This document shows positions 18,357-31,380 of a stretch of DNA of 64,000 nt, piece after piece (positions within the stretch are counted from its first letter, which is position 1; the number at the start of each line of letters is the position of its first letter). Under the pieces are notes generated by a model. It was not told where the DNA came from and ran no database searches. It saw nothing but the letters and a program-made list of their open reading frames with translations. Source of the stretch: Amaurobius ferox (lineage: Eukaryota; Arthropoda; Arachnida; Araneae; Amaurobiidae); the NCBI GenBank assembly GCA_951213105.1, contig OX578155.1, positions 28,660,857 to 28,724,856 on the forward strand, in the 5' to 3' direction. Position numbers and translations under genes: made by a program.

Positions 18357-19124
18357 TTTAGCCGTCCTAGGATGTTGCCCCAGGTACACCAGAGGGGGGT
18401 GGAAGACACTGCGCCCACAACACAACATTCATGCCTTACCTATGACTCGAACTCACAACGGGGCGGTCGAAACCACATAAAGAGTAACCATATAAAGAGT
18501 ACTACGTTTCGGAAATATTTTTGAATAAAATGCGTTTTGTGACATTGGTAACCCATTGGTAACCATTGGTAAGTAACCCATTCCCAAAAGCAAAATATTT
18601 AACTAAATGTAAGCAAAATATTTTACTGATATTATTGCCTGATATTAGCGTCTGGCGGGGACGAATTCAGAAATAATAAGCTTAACTCTTTAATGTGGAA
18701 CAAAAATCTAATGTAGTATAATAAAAGAAATATTACTTTTCATACTTAGAAAATGATCTTTGACAGATTTCCTTAGCATAAAACAGGAAGTCCAGTCTGG
18801 AAGCTTCAGGTTCGAGGAGGTTTGTTAATATTTACGCGAAGATCCTGACGATACTGTATATTTAGGAGCCTTAGCGCAGAGGAGTGCGCCCCCCCCCCCC
18901 CCATATGAAACCTGCATAGGACACTATATCCACCAGTTTAACAATTCCCAATAAAATAATTTTTCGGCTAAAAAATATTATTCAGACACATTTTTTTATA
19001 ATTAAGTTTTTTAATTTTTAATATAACAACGTAACTTTTTAAATAATAGATCTGTAATCATCAGTGACTGATGCAGCCTGAACGGAAGTTGTATTGTCAG
19101 TCACCGATGACTAACAAGGCTTAA
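18357..19124. other. Non-coding, shared by A and B
   Basis: AT-rich sequence without a supported gene, matching 36,058-36,814 in copy B. It holds a poly-C tract near 18,889-18,902 whose length and flank differ in B (about 36,574-36,592). Confidence 0.5.
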
Positions 19125-19759
19125 TTTTAAATTGTTTCCACTTTAAACTAATTCGTCTAACACGTTTTGAATATTCGTCTTGCCACAGCCACATTTTTAT
19201 TAGAAAAAATGCTGGAAAGGATATAGTGAGACATACAAGGATTATTTTTTAATTGTTTCCACCTTAACCTAATTGTAATTACATAACAGTTACTAAGAAT
19301 TCGATAATAATAGATATACAGATTATTACAATTTCTAAAAATAAGTCTTGCCACACCCACATTTTATTATAAGAAGTAGTATATATAGGAAATATTTTTG
19401 AATCAAATGCGTATCGTGACACATACATGGTTTGCTCTTTAATTGTTTCCATTTTAAACTAATTGTAATTACATACCAGTTACTAGAAATTCGTTACTCA
19501 TTACTAAACTGATTACAATTTTGAAATATTAGTTTGCCACACCCACATTTTTATTATAAAGAGCTATGTATATAGGAAAGATTTTGGATGAAAAGGATAT
19601 AGGGAGATATACAAGGATTACTTTTTAATTGTTTCCACATTAACCTAATTGTAATTGCATAACAGTTACTAGGAATTTGATAATAATAGATATACAGATT
19701 AAAATTTCTAAATACAAGTTTGACAACACCCACATTTTTATTAGATAGAACCCTGCTCG
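19125..19759. repeat. Minisatellite-like tandem repeat, about 190-bp unit
   Basis: About four imperfect units, each containing AATTGTTTCCA, CTAATTGTAATTACATA, CAGTTACTA and GCCACACCCACATTTTTATTA. Starts are near 19,129, 19,249, 19,437 and 19,623. The same array is at about 36,815-37,433 in copy B. No coding capacity. Confidence 0.65.
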
Positions 19760-19800
19760 TAATGTGACTAAACACGTAGTGTCGTACAAGACAGAGCACC

Positions 19801-19815
19801 AGGCGCGAAGCGCCT
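19801..19815 (-). other. 3'-terminal hairpin of the LINE
   Basis: A perfect 6-bp stem AGGCGC/GCGCCT with loop TTC, 28-42 nt from the element 3' end on the minus strand, followed by GGTGCT. The gag-only LINE has a matching hairpin at the same distance (15,911-15,922). A likely RT recognition structure (inference). Confidence 0.55.
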
Positions 19816-20103
19816 TTAATCTCCAGTTTCAATATGTGGTTCTTATCGTCAAACTGTGACATTAATTCAGTGACCCTAATTGGAGGTTCGAGGTTTTTAT
19901 TAACTACTTTTTATTATTTATCCTAGCTCCTAGTGTGGCAGTTTGTTGCACATTTAGAGTTTAAGCAGTTTGGGGGGTTGATGCAGATCTAAGGGTTACC
20001 TAGCGTTTTGGCAGTTTAGTGTTTAGAATATTTTTTTTTTTTTTTTTTATAAAATAATAGTCGCGAGTTTTATTTTAAAATCAGATGTTTGAGGTGGGAT
20101 CAC

Positions 20104-22809
20104 TTAATTCCGATTATCGATGTTTAGAACAGCGCGGGGTCTCTTACGAGATTTGGCCTTGCGATGATCATAGTCATGCAGATTGAATAACAGTTCGTTT
20201 GGAACGGATGGCAAATTTCTGTAAAATTTAAGCGCTAGCTTTTTAATTTGGGCTCTAACAGTTTTTATTTTGAAGTCATTCCTAATTACCGAGTTTCTTA
20301 AGTACCTGGGAGCTTTCCTGATAATCCGTAGGATTTTGTTTTGTTTTGTCTCTAGGAGGTCTATTGTAGTTTTACAGGCATATCCCCATACGGGTGCTGC
20401 ATACAGCATTCCCGGGCGGATGACCGATTTATAAATTAGGAGTTTATTTTGATAACTTAGATTTCCGTTTCCTATCATTGGGTATAAGGCTCCTGTGGCC
20501 ATATACGCTTTTTTGATTAAGTTCTTTACGTGCTGTTTCCAGGTTAGGTGGGAATCTATCGTTACACCTAGGTATTTAGTAGATTTTTCCGCTTTTAGGG
20601 CATGGTTGTTTATGTACAGAGGCGGCGGAGGTTTACGTTTTCTTGAGAAATAAATCCAATGACATTTATTGGGGTTTAATTTTATTCGCCATTTTTCCAG
20701 CCAAGTTTGGAGTATGTCTAAGTGTTGTTGTAGCTGTCTGTGCATTACTGAGACATAGGGGTGTTTTGCAAGTATCGCACTGTCGTCTGCATAGAGTGCC
20801 AGCTCTGTGTTTGGAGTCCTAGGGATGTCGTTCAGGTATATGTTAAAGAGTGTCGGGCCCAGGATAGAACCTTGCGGTACACTACTTTTAATGAGCTTGG
20901 GTGTAGATAAGTTATCTCCTACTCTGACTTGAAAGTGTCTGTTATTTAAGTATGAGATTAAAAGTTTGACAATAGCGTCAGGGACTTTTAAAGTGATCAA
21001 TTTGTACGCTAATCCACAGTGCCATACTTTATCAAAGGCTTTTTGTATGTCCAGAAAAATCGCAGCTGTGGGTGTCTTGTTATTGAGACCAGAAGATATG
21101 TACTCTACCACTCTCAGCAATTGATGAGTGGTGGAGTGCTTTGGCCGAAATCCAAACTGCTCCGGAATGATAATGTCATTCTCACTAAGGTGCGTGTTCA
21201 GTCTCTTAAGAATAATTTTCTCAGTAATTTTACTAAGTGTCGGTAGCAAGCTAATTGGTCTATAGTTGGCTGGAATTGTGGCATCCTCACCAGGCTTATG
21301 GATTGCTATAATTATCGCTTCCTTCCATTCTTTGGGAAAATAGTTTAGTTTTAATATTTTATTTATTAAGATTGTCAAGTAACATATTACGTTTAAGGGT
21401 AGGTTTTTAACCGCAATATTTCTGATTTTGTCGTGCCCTGGGCTTTTACGGTTTTTGAGATTTTTAATGATTTCTACTATCTCCTGCGGGGTGGCTGGGC
21501 TAATCTCAGCCGTTACCGGGGAATTCCTGAAATTATTTAAAGTTTGTCTGACCATTCTTAGGGTGTCCTGACACATTAGATCGTGGTTTGGTTGGAATTG
21601 TTTTTCATAATGGCTTGCGAGCGCCTCGGCTTTTTCCTCGTCTGAGTACGCGATTTTAGCACCATCTATTAGTGGCGGGAGCTTAATTTGAGGTTTCCTG
21701 AGTCTTTTTGCGAATTGCCAGAGCGATACGTCTTCTGGGCTAAGGGATTCGATTAGTTCTTTATACTGTTGCTGCTTTTCTGCGACAATTTTTTCCCTGA
21801 CTTTGCACGTGAGTCTGTTAAGCTCCCTTTTAAGGGCGGGGTCTCTGTTAGCCTGCCATGTCTTACGTATTCTGTTTCTTTGCCTGACTAATTGTTTGAC
21901 ATGGTGGGAAAGTGTGGGCATTTTTGGAGACTCACGGTGTGTTGTGGCAGAGGCAATTGCTCTCTTGATTTCTGTTGTGAGTGTGTGCGTGGCAGAGTCA
22001 ATATCCGCCGTGCTCATTATGTTAGGTACTGCTAAGTGCGGCTCGAAGAGTGCTCTTTTGAATACTTCCCAGTTGACCCTCTCTTGTCCCAAAGAGGCTG
22101 GAAGAGGTGTGTTCAGGTCGAATGTCACCAGTACCGGCAGATGATCCGAGTCGAATTCATCCAAAGTACTAATAGTGTGAGCGTAATCTATGTTTCGCGT
22201 TAGGACAAAGTCTATAAATGAGCCGTTGGCGCCTGAGAAGCAGGTTGGTGTCGACGGTACAATAATGTTAGTGTTTGTCGTGTTCAGCAGTCTGTGTATC
22301 TGTGTACCGCGTGAATTGGCTCTCCTACAGCCCCACGCTCGGTGGTGCGCGTTGAAGTCGCCTGCGAGTATAGTGTTTGGATATCGCGCGAAAAGCAGTT
22401 CCAGTTGCGCAGCTAAATCTACTCTACTCATATTTTTGACATATGTTGAGGTTAGGATAAACGGGCTAGTATTATTAATTTAAATTTTTATACTAGTATT
22501 TTCTATACCTTGAAGATTTATGTTGTTTAGTTCCTCGTGGGGAATATTTCTTTTAATGTATACTGCTGTTCCTCCATGGGGCGTTCTAGCATTAGTATTT
22601 GAGCTAAGATTATGATAGCATATATAGTTGGCTATGTTTAGTTTTTTACTTTCTCTAACTTTAGTTTCCTGAATTAATAAGGCGTCTACGTCATTTTCAT
22701 TTACATAGTTCCTAAGTTCATTTATTCTTGGAGATATGCCGTTCGCATTCCAAAATATTATTTTTAAGGATTCTTTTTGGGACCTAGCCATGACGGGTTT
22801 GATTCTCAC
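20104..22809 (-). pseudogene. LINE ORF2: APE endonuclease and reverse transcriptase, one nonsense codon
   Basis: The ATG is at 22,809. The first 109 codons carry the APE endonuclease start (IIFWNANGI, LLIQETK, HGGTAVYIK), then a TAA at 22,480-22,482 interrupts. The same frame continues for 775 codons from the ATG at 22,431: endonuclease motifs AGDFNAHH and SDHLPV, RT motifs YRPISLLP, FLDIQKAFD, SVPQGSILGP and YADD (20,782-20,793), and a jockey-type C-terminal region (RPGMLYAAPVWG). ORF2 would be about 901 aa, normal for jockey-clade elements. No RNase H domain is seen. All RT catalytic residues are intact, so one substitution inactivates it. Confidence 0.85.
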
Positions 22810-24862
22810 TGTTATTTTTAAAGTCCGCGATTATTTTAAGGGCCTCAAAGACCATTACCATAGGATCGCTCTTTTTTTGTACTAACTCTGCGAACTGCAT
22901 CAACAGATGTTTTATGTCGTCTAGATTGAACATGCTAATAAATCCTCTGATGAGGTTGATGATATCCTCCATCTTTTCAGCATCAGATTTATCAGTCGGT
23001 TCAGTCTCAGCTTCCATTTCCTCAGCCTCAACCGCGGTTTGCACTTTTTTGTGAGTGTCCTTTTGGAACTCGATAGTTTTTTGCTTTTTTTCACCCGTTT
23101 TAACTAACGGCTGGGTTTGCGCGATCTCTTCATCCCTGACTCGTTTATTTTGTTTCCAATCCTCAACCTTAATGTCAAGCCTATCCTTTGCCTGTCTGGC
23201 TTTTTCTATTTCCGATCTCTTTTTAATGGCAGCTGTAGCTGCTCTTACTTCCTCCAGGGTCAATTCTCTGGAGGTCGATGATTTGGGGGCCTGCTCTTGC
23301 ACCGATCTGGTAGGTGCTGAAGTTTGGTGTCTTTTTTCCTGTGGCACTATGTGCGAGGAGCCCTGAGGGGGTGCCTGGGGGTTTAGTCCGAGGGCTTTTT
23401 GCCTCCAAGGTGGTATCTGATTTTTTGGGGGAGGGGGGGCATACTCCGGTGCCTTTCCTCTGTTCCAGGGGTTCTTCGGGCATTGCCTGAAGTTCGCTGG
23501 ATGGTCTCCATTACAATTTGCACACGTTGCCTTCTCTGTCCTGGGTCTCTGGCAGTCCCGTGTGAAATGATCTTGTGCACACTTCAGGCACTTTGGTGGC
23601 ATACTGCAGTTCTCAGAGGAGTGGTTGAACTGCTGGCACCGGTAGCAAATCTTAAAGCCCCGTGCTCTGAAGGCCTCTACCTTCACAGCCAAGTATCCTA
23701 ACCTTGTCAGTCTGTAAATCCTCTGCCAGTCTTCCGTGGGCCTAAGGCTGAGTAAGAAGATCGGCAGGGGTAATCTTGTTTTTGTGTTTCTCAATTGAGA
23801 AACCCGGACTACATCTAATCCAATGGATGTTAGCGTCATTTTAATCTCCTCAATGTCATAGTTAGTTGGTAGCCCCTTCAAAACTACCTTTTTTGGCCTT
23901 TCAGTTTTTAGGTTTAAACTATGGAAGGGGATTTTCTCGCTAGTCAAATGGCGCTGAACAACCCTATAGGAGTCAGCGTCATTGGGTATGAGTTTGAGCA
24001 TATCTCCTGAGAGTTTGCCAGATACTTTATTGCCTGTAATTTCATTTAGCTTTTTAAGGAGAGCCTGGTAGTTGTCTCTAAACTTTATGAAGAAACATTC
24101 TGCTTTTGGTTCTTTTTTTTCTACCTCCATAATATTTTCTCTAACACTATTTTCAACCGCTTTAGGTTTAGGTGCACTCTTAAATTGAACCGGTTGCGCG
24201 GCAATTTCAGCATAAGTCTTAGTTTTAACTTTTTCATTTACAATTACAACATTATCACTAACCTTTTCATTTACAACACTATCACTAGCAGCATTACAGT
24301 CCATGTTATCATGGTCATTAGATTTTAATTTTAAATTTCCATCCTGGTTTTTAGTAGGAGTTCCCTCAGTGTGAGACTCCTCTATCCTAGCCCTTTTACA
24401 TGGATTTACAACCGTTTCAGTTTTGTCAACAAGTTTAATTTCATTTATTAGTCCTAACTCTAACAGTTTAGCTCTAATTACTCTATCATTATACTCCTCA
24501 ACTGAGTTAAAGATCACATAAATATCACTATCACAATTTCTAAATTTACCAATGTCACAGCAGAACAAAAAAGAATTCACAAAATTGAACGAAACTAGAA
24601 TCCGGGAGACTTGGTCCTTGTCCTATCCGAGGAGTCCATACTTGAGCATATCCTGGATATGCAGTGTCAGCACGTAGATCACCATTCCACAATAGTTCAC
24701 CGCATCCTTCACTTCCTGGGTCTTTGCCGCAAGAAGTCCAGCGTCCGGCAGGCGTCCAAGATACGCATCCATTGCATCCTTGAGAGGCCGAGCATCGTCA
24801 CCCTCCAGCTCACTAGCAACTTCCTTCGTCTTCTCCAAAAGGTCGTTGTCAAGATCCATCAT
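22784..24862 (-). pseudogene. LINE ORF1: gag-like nucleic-acid-binding protein, one nonsense codon
   Basis: Starts MMDLDND at 24,862, and after 79 codons a TAG (24,623-24,625) interrupts. The same frame continues to 22,784, about 690 aa in all. It contains a PRE_C2HC-type domain (SLNLKTERP, VVLKGLPTNYDIEEI) and three CCHC knuckles: CYRCQQFNHSSENC, CLKCAQDHFTRDC and CANCNGDHPANFRQC. A charged C terminus follows (E/T/K-rich, then IINLIRGFISMFNLDDIK). Such proteins package LINE RNA. It overlaps the ORF2 start by 26 bp in another frame, a common LINE arrangement. Confidence 0.8.
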
Positions 24863-24989
24863 AAATCAGGGTCAAATAACTCGAAGTACGAAAAGCACAA
24901 CCACGTGGGAAAAACACACGTGGCAATCCAAGTTAGAACAGCACAAAATGGCGATACACAGAATATGAATTTTTGATAATGTGACTAAA

Positions 24990-27325
24990 ATACCTTGTGT
25001 CCCATTCAAGGAAAAAAATTCTGAGAATTGTTCAGGATACGCAACAGATGGCGCTGCAGTTAAAATTCAAAGGCTCATATCAGACAATGCTACTCTTTTC
25101 TATGCAAAATGTTTGCATTTTTATATTAAAAATTTAAATAAACTAACTGTTTATAATATGTTTTGATTTCAAAATAGGGTTTAAAGGAGAAAAATTTCCC
25201 CCCAGGAACAATTCCTTTTATAGTTGATACGGAGATATTAATGCAAACTTTATATTTTTTAATTCCTTTCTTCAATTAAATAGACTGTTTCATCGATCTG
25301 TGATGCATTGAATTTTCATTTTTATTTTCAGTATCGTCTTGTAAAACATTTCATTATTATTTGGTAAGCAAACGTTTATTTTTATTTGGATATAATATCA
25401 TATAAATTCAACTTATAACTTGGGGAGGGATACAAAATGAATGCAAATTTACACTAAATTTGTTTTAAATAATGCATTTGTAGAAAGAAATGCATATAAA
25501 CTTTCTTTTATACAAAAAATTAAATAAAATAGCTCATATTAAACTTGAATAAATTCTTTAAATAAATCCTTTTGTGAGTTGTGTTTTGGGAAAAATGCAG
25601 TGAAATATATCTTAGTATAATTAAATAATAAAATTAACTTGGCAGCTCATATTTTTAGCCTATTACTACAGTGTCTAGAAGTTCTAGGCACTGTACTATT
25701 ACTGTAAATCCTTAAAGACATATCTATATATAACACTATTAAGGTAAGTATATTCTATCTTGATTACATTTTCATTACGATGTTTTTTATTTATTTATTT
25801 AAACGTATCTTACATGCATGAGTCCATATCAAGATTTAGTTCTAGATTTTAAATGCAAAGAAAATACTACATCATTGTTATAACTTTAATTTAAGCGTTG
25901 TATCAGCCATATTCAACCTATCGTAACTATATATATTTAATAAATCAATTTTGCATTAATCAATTTGACATCATATTAAGAACCTTTAAATAAATTTATT
26001 CTTCATGTTAGAATTCAAACTTCATTGAATTAATTTCATGCTTTCAACAATAAATTTGCACCACTTGAAAGAAAATGATAGTATAAATTGAACAAAATAT
26101 TTACGGATTTCTTACTTTATATTACATAACAAGTTTAACAAGTTTAATATAATACAATGTCTAATAAAAAAACAAATGTATAAAATAGATATATACAGAA
26201 AAATACATGTTTAAAGTATATTAACTACTTTAGAGGAAACAAAAACTAAATTATAAAATAGGAGATATTTCAATAACAAAAAAAATAACATTATTATTTT
26301 AATATTTTATATGCATTTCATTTATTCAAATGCATTATTTACATTTACTCATCTTTTGAAATTTTACTTTGTTTCTTTTTGTACATTTGTCTCTGTTGAT
26401 ACTTTTAATATAAAAATGAAGTCTGGTTATCGAGTAAAATCTCCACAATGATTCTTTCAGTTTAACTTTGTGGCTAAACCTATAAACCTAATGTGGAGTT
26501 TGACAAGTGTCAAATAAATCCCTTATAATATGTCTGTGAAGTAAATTTAAAGAGAAACATGTTGTAACTTTGTACTCTAAGATTTTAATAAATTGAACAA
26601 AATATTTACGGATTTCTTACTTTATATTACATAACAAGTTTAACAAGTTTAATATAATACAATGTCTAATAAAAAAACAAATGTATAAAATAGATATATA
26701 CAGAAAAATACATGTTTAAAGTATATTAACTACTTTAGAGGAAACAAAAACTAAATTATAAAATAGGAGATATTTCAATAACAAAAAAAATAACATTATT
26801 ATTTTAATATTTTATATGCATTTCATTTATTCAAATGCATTATTTACATTTACTCATCTTTTGAAATTTTACTTTGTTTCTTTTTGTACATTTGTCTCTG
26901 TTGATACTTTTAATATAAAAATGAAGTCTGGTTATCGAGTAAAATCTCCACAATGATTCTTTAAGTTTAACTTTGTGGCTAAACCTATAAAACTTAATGT
27001 GGAGTTTGACAAGTGTCAAATAAATCCCTTATAATATGTCTGTGAAGTAAATTTAAAGAGAAACATGTTGTAAATTTGTACTCTAAGATTTTAATAAAAT
27101 TAAATAGATTCATTGATTAAATTATTAATCAAATTATGGTTTATCAAAATTTAACTAGAGCACAGTCTAATCGATAACTTACATTGATGACAACAGATGG
27201 CTCTACACTCTCTTGCTCTCCATTTTTACCCGATGTGTCTTGAATTATTGAAGCATGTTTTTCAACACTTCTCTCGTACGAAAGCCACAGTAGGTATTCT
27301 AGGCACTGTATTGCAAACTACAGCG
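24990..27325 (+). repeat. Left arm of a large inverted repeat (foldback element), copy A
   Basis: Sequence from the CCTTGTGTCCCATTCAAGG end inward recurs as reverse complement at 28,632-30,445. For example, CAACAGATGGCGCTGCAGTT here pairs with AACTGCAGCGCCATCTGTTG near 30,360. The arms are AT-rich and non-coding. This suggests a decayed foldback or long-TIR DNA transposon; I see no transposase. Confidence 0.7.
26084..27093 (+). repeat. 505-bp tandem duplication (copy A only)
   Basis: 26,084-26,588 and 26,589-27,093 are near-identical direct repeats. Copy B has a single version at 40,552-41,056. The duplication therefore happened after A and B separated. Confidence 0.85.
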
Positions 27326-28631
27326 ACTCCAGTCATTCATTATATTTTGAAGTATAGTGACTGGAATATTCTAGGCACTGTACTTCTATAAGAATATTCC
27401 AGGCACTGAAATATTCTAGACACTGTACTTCAAACACAATTCTGAGAATCTACAACTTTGACAAACATTCACTGATCGTTAATAGACACCTTTATACTTC
27501 ATTTTTTCATCGTGAAAGAAGTAAATTCATTGCATTATATAGCGAAATTCATGTACAGCCCACATCAGATTTTTTATATTTAACGTCTGATAAAATCAAC
27601 TTAAAAAAAATCTCTGTTAAAAATCATCTGCACCTGATATATTGATAGAAAATCTAGCTTCAGAAATTGAGTTGATTAGACTCTTTCCCAAGTGGCATGT
27701 ATAAATTTTTCTATGTTTTTTACTTTCCCTGCAATATATGGTAATGTATAAGTATTGGAATCAAGATGAAAATTGCAATTGGAGTTTTCGAAGAATCTAC
27801 ACGCTTTGGGACCTCTAAAACACGAAAAAGCATTTTTAGAGTGATGTTTGTCTCTCTCTCACTCTCTCTGTGTGTGTGTGTGTTTCTCCGTGCAATGTAC
27901 GTATCCACTATAACTAAAAAACTAATTGACCAAATTTCATGATATTTGGCATGTTATTCACTTGTGGGTGACCCTGGTGCTGATTAGATTTATATGCGAT
28001 TCGGGATAAAAGAACCTGCATTTGTCTTTTTTTTTTTCGAAATGGCCCATAAAAATTGTCTGTATCCACTCTAGCTGAAAAACTAATAGACCGAAGTTCA
28101 CAAAATTTGTTGGTAAGGGTCTTGTGGGTGACCCTGGTGCAGATTAGATTTTGTTACGATGCGGAAAGAAAGAACCTGGCTTGTTTCTTTTGCGAAATGG
28201 TCTGCAAAAGTCATCAAAATCTAAAACAAAACACTACGTATTCTTAAAAATGTCAATTACATGCTTGATTTATATGTAATTTTTTACGATGAATAGAATA
28301 AGATCAACCCCATTACTCTAGAACTAGTCGTCCTCAAGATTTTTATTATTTTTCGCATTTTTGCTACGCCGGTTTTGAAAATACGTTTAGTTACCAAATG
28401 AAAATTGATATAAAAGTGCAAACTCAGTGGAATGTCCAATAATTATGCATATCATTTTGAGGAATTAAACTCAATTCAATGAATTATTAACAAAATAAAG
28501 AAAAAATGAATTTGAGTCTGTAGGGAATGTCATGTGCTGTCCACATCAGATTTTCTAACATGTTATTTACCTCATTAACCCTGTTACATGTTATTTAACT
28601 AATTCATGATAGCTAACTGCTGCTATAAGTA
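27326..28631. other. Central loop of the foldback element, copy A
   Basis: No gene. It contains a short CT/GT microsatellite (about 27,851-27,882) and two direct units of about 155 bp (about 27,896-28,050 and 28,051-28,210) sharing TTGTGGGTGACCCTGGTG and AAAGAACCTG. Two examples of a small hairpin motif CATGTGCTGYCCACATCAGA-like occur near 27,550 and 28,530. Confidence 0.5.
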
Positions 28632-30445
28632 AAACTACAGTACCTAGAATACCTTAAGCGGTGTTTGAAAAACCTGTTCCATTAATTCAGGGCACATTGG
28701 GTAAAAATGGGGAGTAAGAGAGTGTACAGCCATCTTTGTCATCAATGGAAATTGTCGATTAGTCTGTGCTTTTAGTTAAATTTTGCTAGACCGTAATTTG
28801 ATTACTCATTTTATCAATAAATCTATTTAATTTTATTAAAAACTTACAAGACAAATTTACAACGTGTTTTTCTATAAATTTGCTTCACAGACATAGTATA
28901 AGCGATATATTTGACACTTTGTCAAACTCCACATTAAGTTTCATAGGATTAGCCACAAAGTTGAACTGACAAAAGCATTGTTGAGATTTTACTTGATAAC
29001 CAGACTTCATTTTTATATTAAAGGTATCAACAGAGACAAATGTACAAAAAGAAACAAAGTAAAATTTTCAAAGATAAGTAAATGTAAATAATGCAGTTGA
29101 ATAAATGAAATGCACATAAAATATTAAAATTATAATGTTACTTTTTTGTTATTAAAATATTTCCTATTTTTAAATATAGTTTTTATTTCCTCTAAAGTAG
29201 TTAATATACTTTAAACATGTGTTTTTCTGTAAGGATGTATATATCTATATTATACTTTTGTTTTTTATTAGACATATTAAACTCATTCTGTAATATAAAG
29301 TAAGAAATCTGTAAATATTTTTTTCAACTTATACTATATTTATACTTATATAGTGTGTACTTATATTTTTTTTCAAGTGGTGCAAATTTATTGTTGAAAT
29401 CATAAAATTAATTCAATGAAGTTTGAATTCTAACATGAAGAATAAATTTATTCAAAAGTTCTCAATATGATGCCAAATTGATTGATGCGAAATTGATTTA
29501 ATAAATGCATATATTTATGATAGGCTGAATATGGCTGATACTGCTTGTAAATTACTGTAAGGTAAATTATAACAATGATGTATTTTCTTTGCATTTAAAA
29601 GCTAGAAATAAGTCTTGATACTGACTAACTGAACTGATACATATAAGATACATTTAAATAAATAAATGAAAAACATTGTGATTAAAATGTAATCAAGATA
29701 GAATATTCATATCATAATAGTGCTATATATAGATATTAGGTATATGTCTTCAAGGATTTACAGTTATAGACTAAAAAGATGAGCTGCCAGGTAAGTTATA
29801 TTATTTATTTAGTTGTACTAAGATAAATTTGACTATATCTTTCCCAAAACACAACTCACAAAATGATTTATTTACAAAACATTTATCCGAATTTTATCTG
29901 AACTATTTCATTTAATTTTTTTGTATAAAAGATAGTTTATATGCATTTCTGTCTATAAATGTATTATTTAAAACAAATTTATTGTAAATTTACATTCGTT
30001 TTGTATCTCTCCCCAAGTTGCAAGATAAATTTGTATGATTTTATATCTATTCTAGAAAATTATAAAAATAAACATTTGCTTACCAAATAATAATAAAATG
30101 TTTTACGAAACATTACTGAAAATAAAATTACAGGCATCACAGACCGAAGAAAGTCTGTCTAATTGAAGAAACGAATTAAAAAAAATATATAGTTTGCATT
30201 AACTATAAAAGGGATTGTTCCTGAGGAAAAATATTTCTCCTGAAACCTTATTTTGAAGTCAAAACATTTTTTAAACATTTAGTTTATTTAAATGTTTAAT
30301 TTAAAATGCCGTTACTTTTTGCATAGAAAGTTTCATGTGTACTATGAACCGGTGAGTTTTAACTGCAGCGCCATCTGTTGCATATCCAGAACAATTCTCC
30401 CGATTTTTTTGTTGAACGCGACACTGGGTATTCTAGGCACAAAAC
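28632..30445 (-). repeat. Right arm of the large inverted repeat, copy A
   Basis: Reverse complement of the left arm, shorter because the left arm carries the 505-bp duplication. The outer end (GACACTGGGTATTCTAGGCAC) mirrors the left end with mismatches. Confidence 0.7.
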
Positions 30446-30508
30446 TTCAAACTATAGTGACGGGAGTGCAGTAGTTTGAAGTGTATTTTGTCCACAAGGT
30501 CAAACATA

Positions 30509-31380
30509 CTCCCAATTCTTTTTTTACACGGTAGATACGTTCCTCAGAAATTCGTGTAAAAAAAAGATGTTTCCTATAGTAAAATTGGGGATCCGTTCCA
30601 TGTTATCCGAAAACCGTGTAAGATGAAATAAAGAACTATATTTAGTTTAAAAACCGTGTAAAAAAATGCTGAAAACTGTAAAAGTTCTGATATGCATACG
30701 AATGATATATACGTACATATGCAATTTTATTGAGCAATAAAACTTAAAACACATATTTACAGGTAAAAATAAGTAGCGCAAGCAAAAAAAATAAAGGAAT
30801 CTGATAATCCAAAATTGAGAAAAGAACATTCAAAATTAAAAATAGAAATAAAGAAATAATATTTAGTTACATAATTATTCGTCGCTACGTGATAATAAGT
30901 GCAATTGTTTGCGACGAACTGGACCAAAGTCGTTATCATCACTAGAGATATCCATATCTGTCAAGCTCTTTATTGGAGACTTTCATCCAGAAATACTGTT
31001 TTGAACTGACGAACTACTTTCTGAAAGGTCTTGCCCTGTTGACTTTTTTATTAAAAAATGTGTTATAGACAGTTGAACTTTTTTTTTCTTTTTTTAAGTT
31101 TTATTATGCAACTCTTCATACCCAGCCAAACAATTCGATAATATTATAGCAGTGGGCAGTGCTGCCAATTTTTGAAGTGTGGTAAAAACGGGAATTTTTT
31201 TTATACATTGGTACCAAAGACTGCAATTAATACTAGACTGCTCATGGTCACGTACATAAGTATAAGACAATGATTTTGAAATCGTGTTAGATCAAATAAA
31301 GTTTACAAAAAGGAAAGACTTTTTTTAACCGTGTAACTTCAAATTCGTGGAAAAAAAGCGTGTAAAAAAAGGTTGGGGGA
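30509..31380. mobile_element. MITE-like element, about 870 bp, copy A
   Basis: Terminal inverted repeats: CTCCCAATTCTTTTTTTACA at the left, and a right end whose reverse complement reads TCCCCCAACCTTTTTTTACA. Internal sub-terminal motifs CCGTGTAA/TTACACGG are repeated. There is no transposase and no clear target duplication. The duplicate in segment B is at 44,788-45,665. Confidence 0.55.

Larger units (their letters stand above)
19773..24976 (-). mobile_element. Near-intact jockey-like LINE with 13-bp target-site duplication
   Basis: A 5,204-bp insertion on the minus strand, flanked by TAATGTGACTAAA at 19,760-19,772 and 24,977-24,989. It is absent from copy B, where 20 bp around the target are also missing (junction at 37,440). 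It has a 114-bp 5' UTR, ORF1 and ORF2 overlapping by 26 bp, and a 330-bp 3' region with AATAAA and an A run (T run at 20,031-20,048 on +). A terminal hairpin AGGCGC/GCGCCT is at 19,801-19,815. Only two nonsense codons are visible, so it is young but disabled. Confidence 0.85.
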
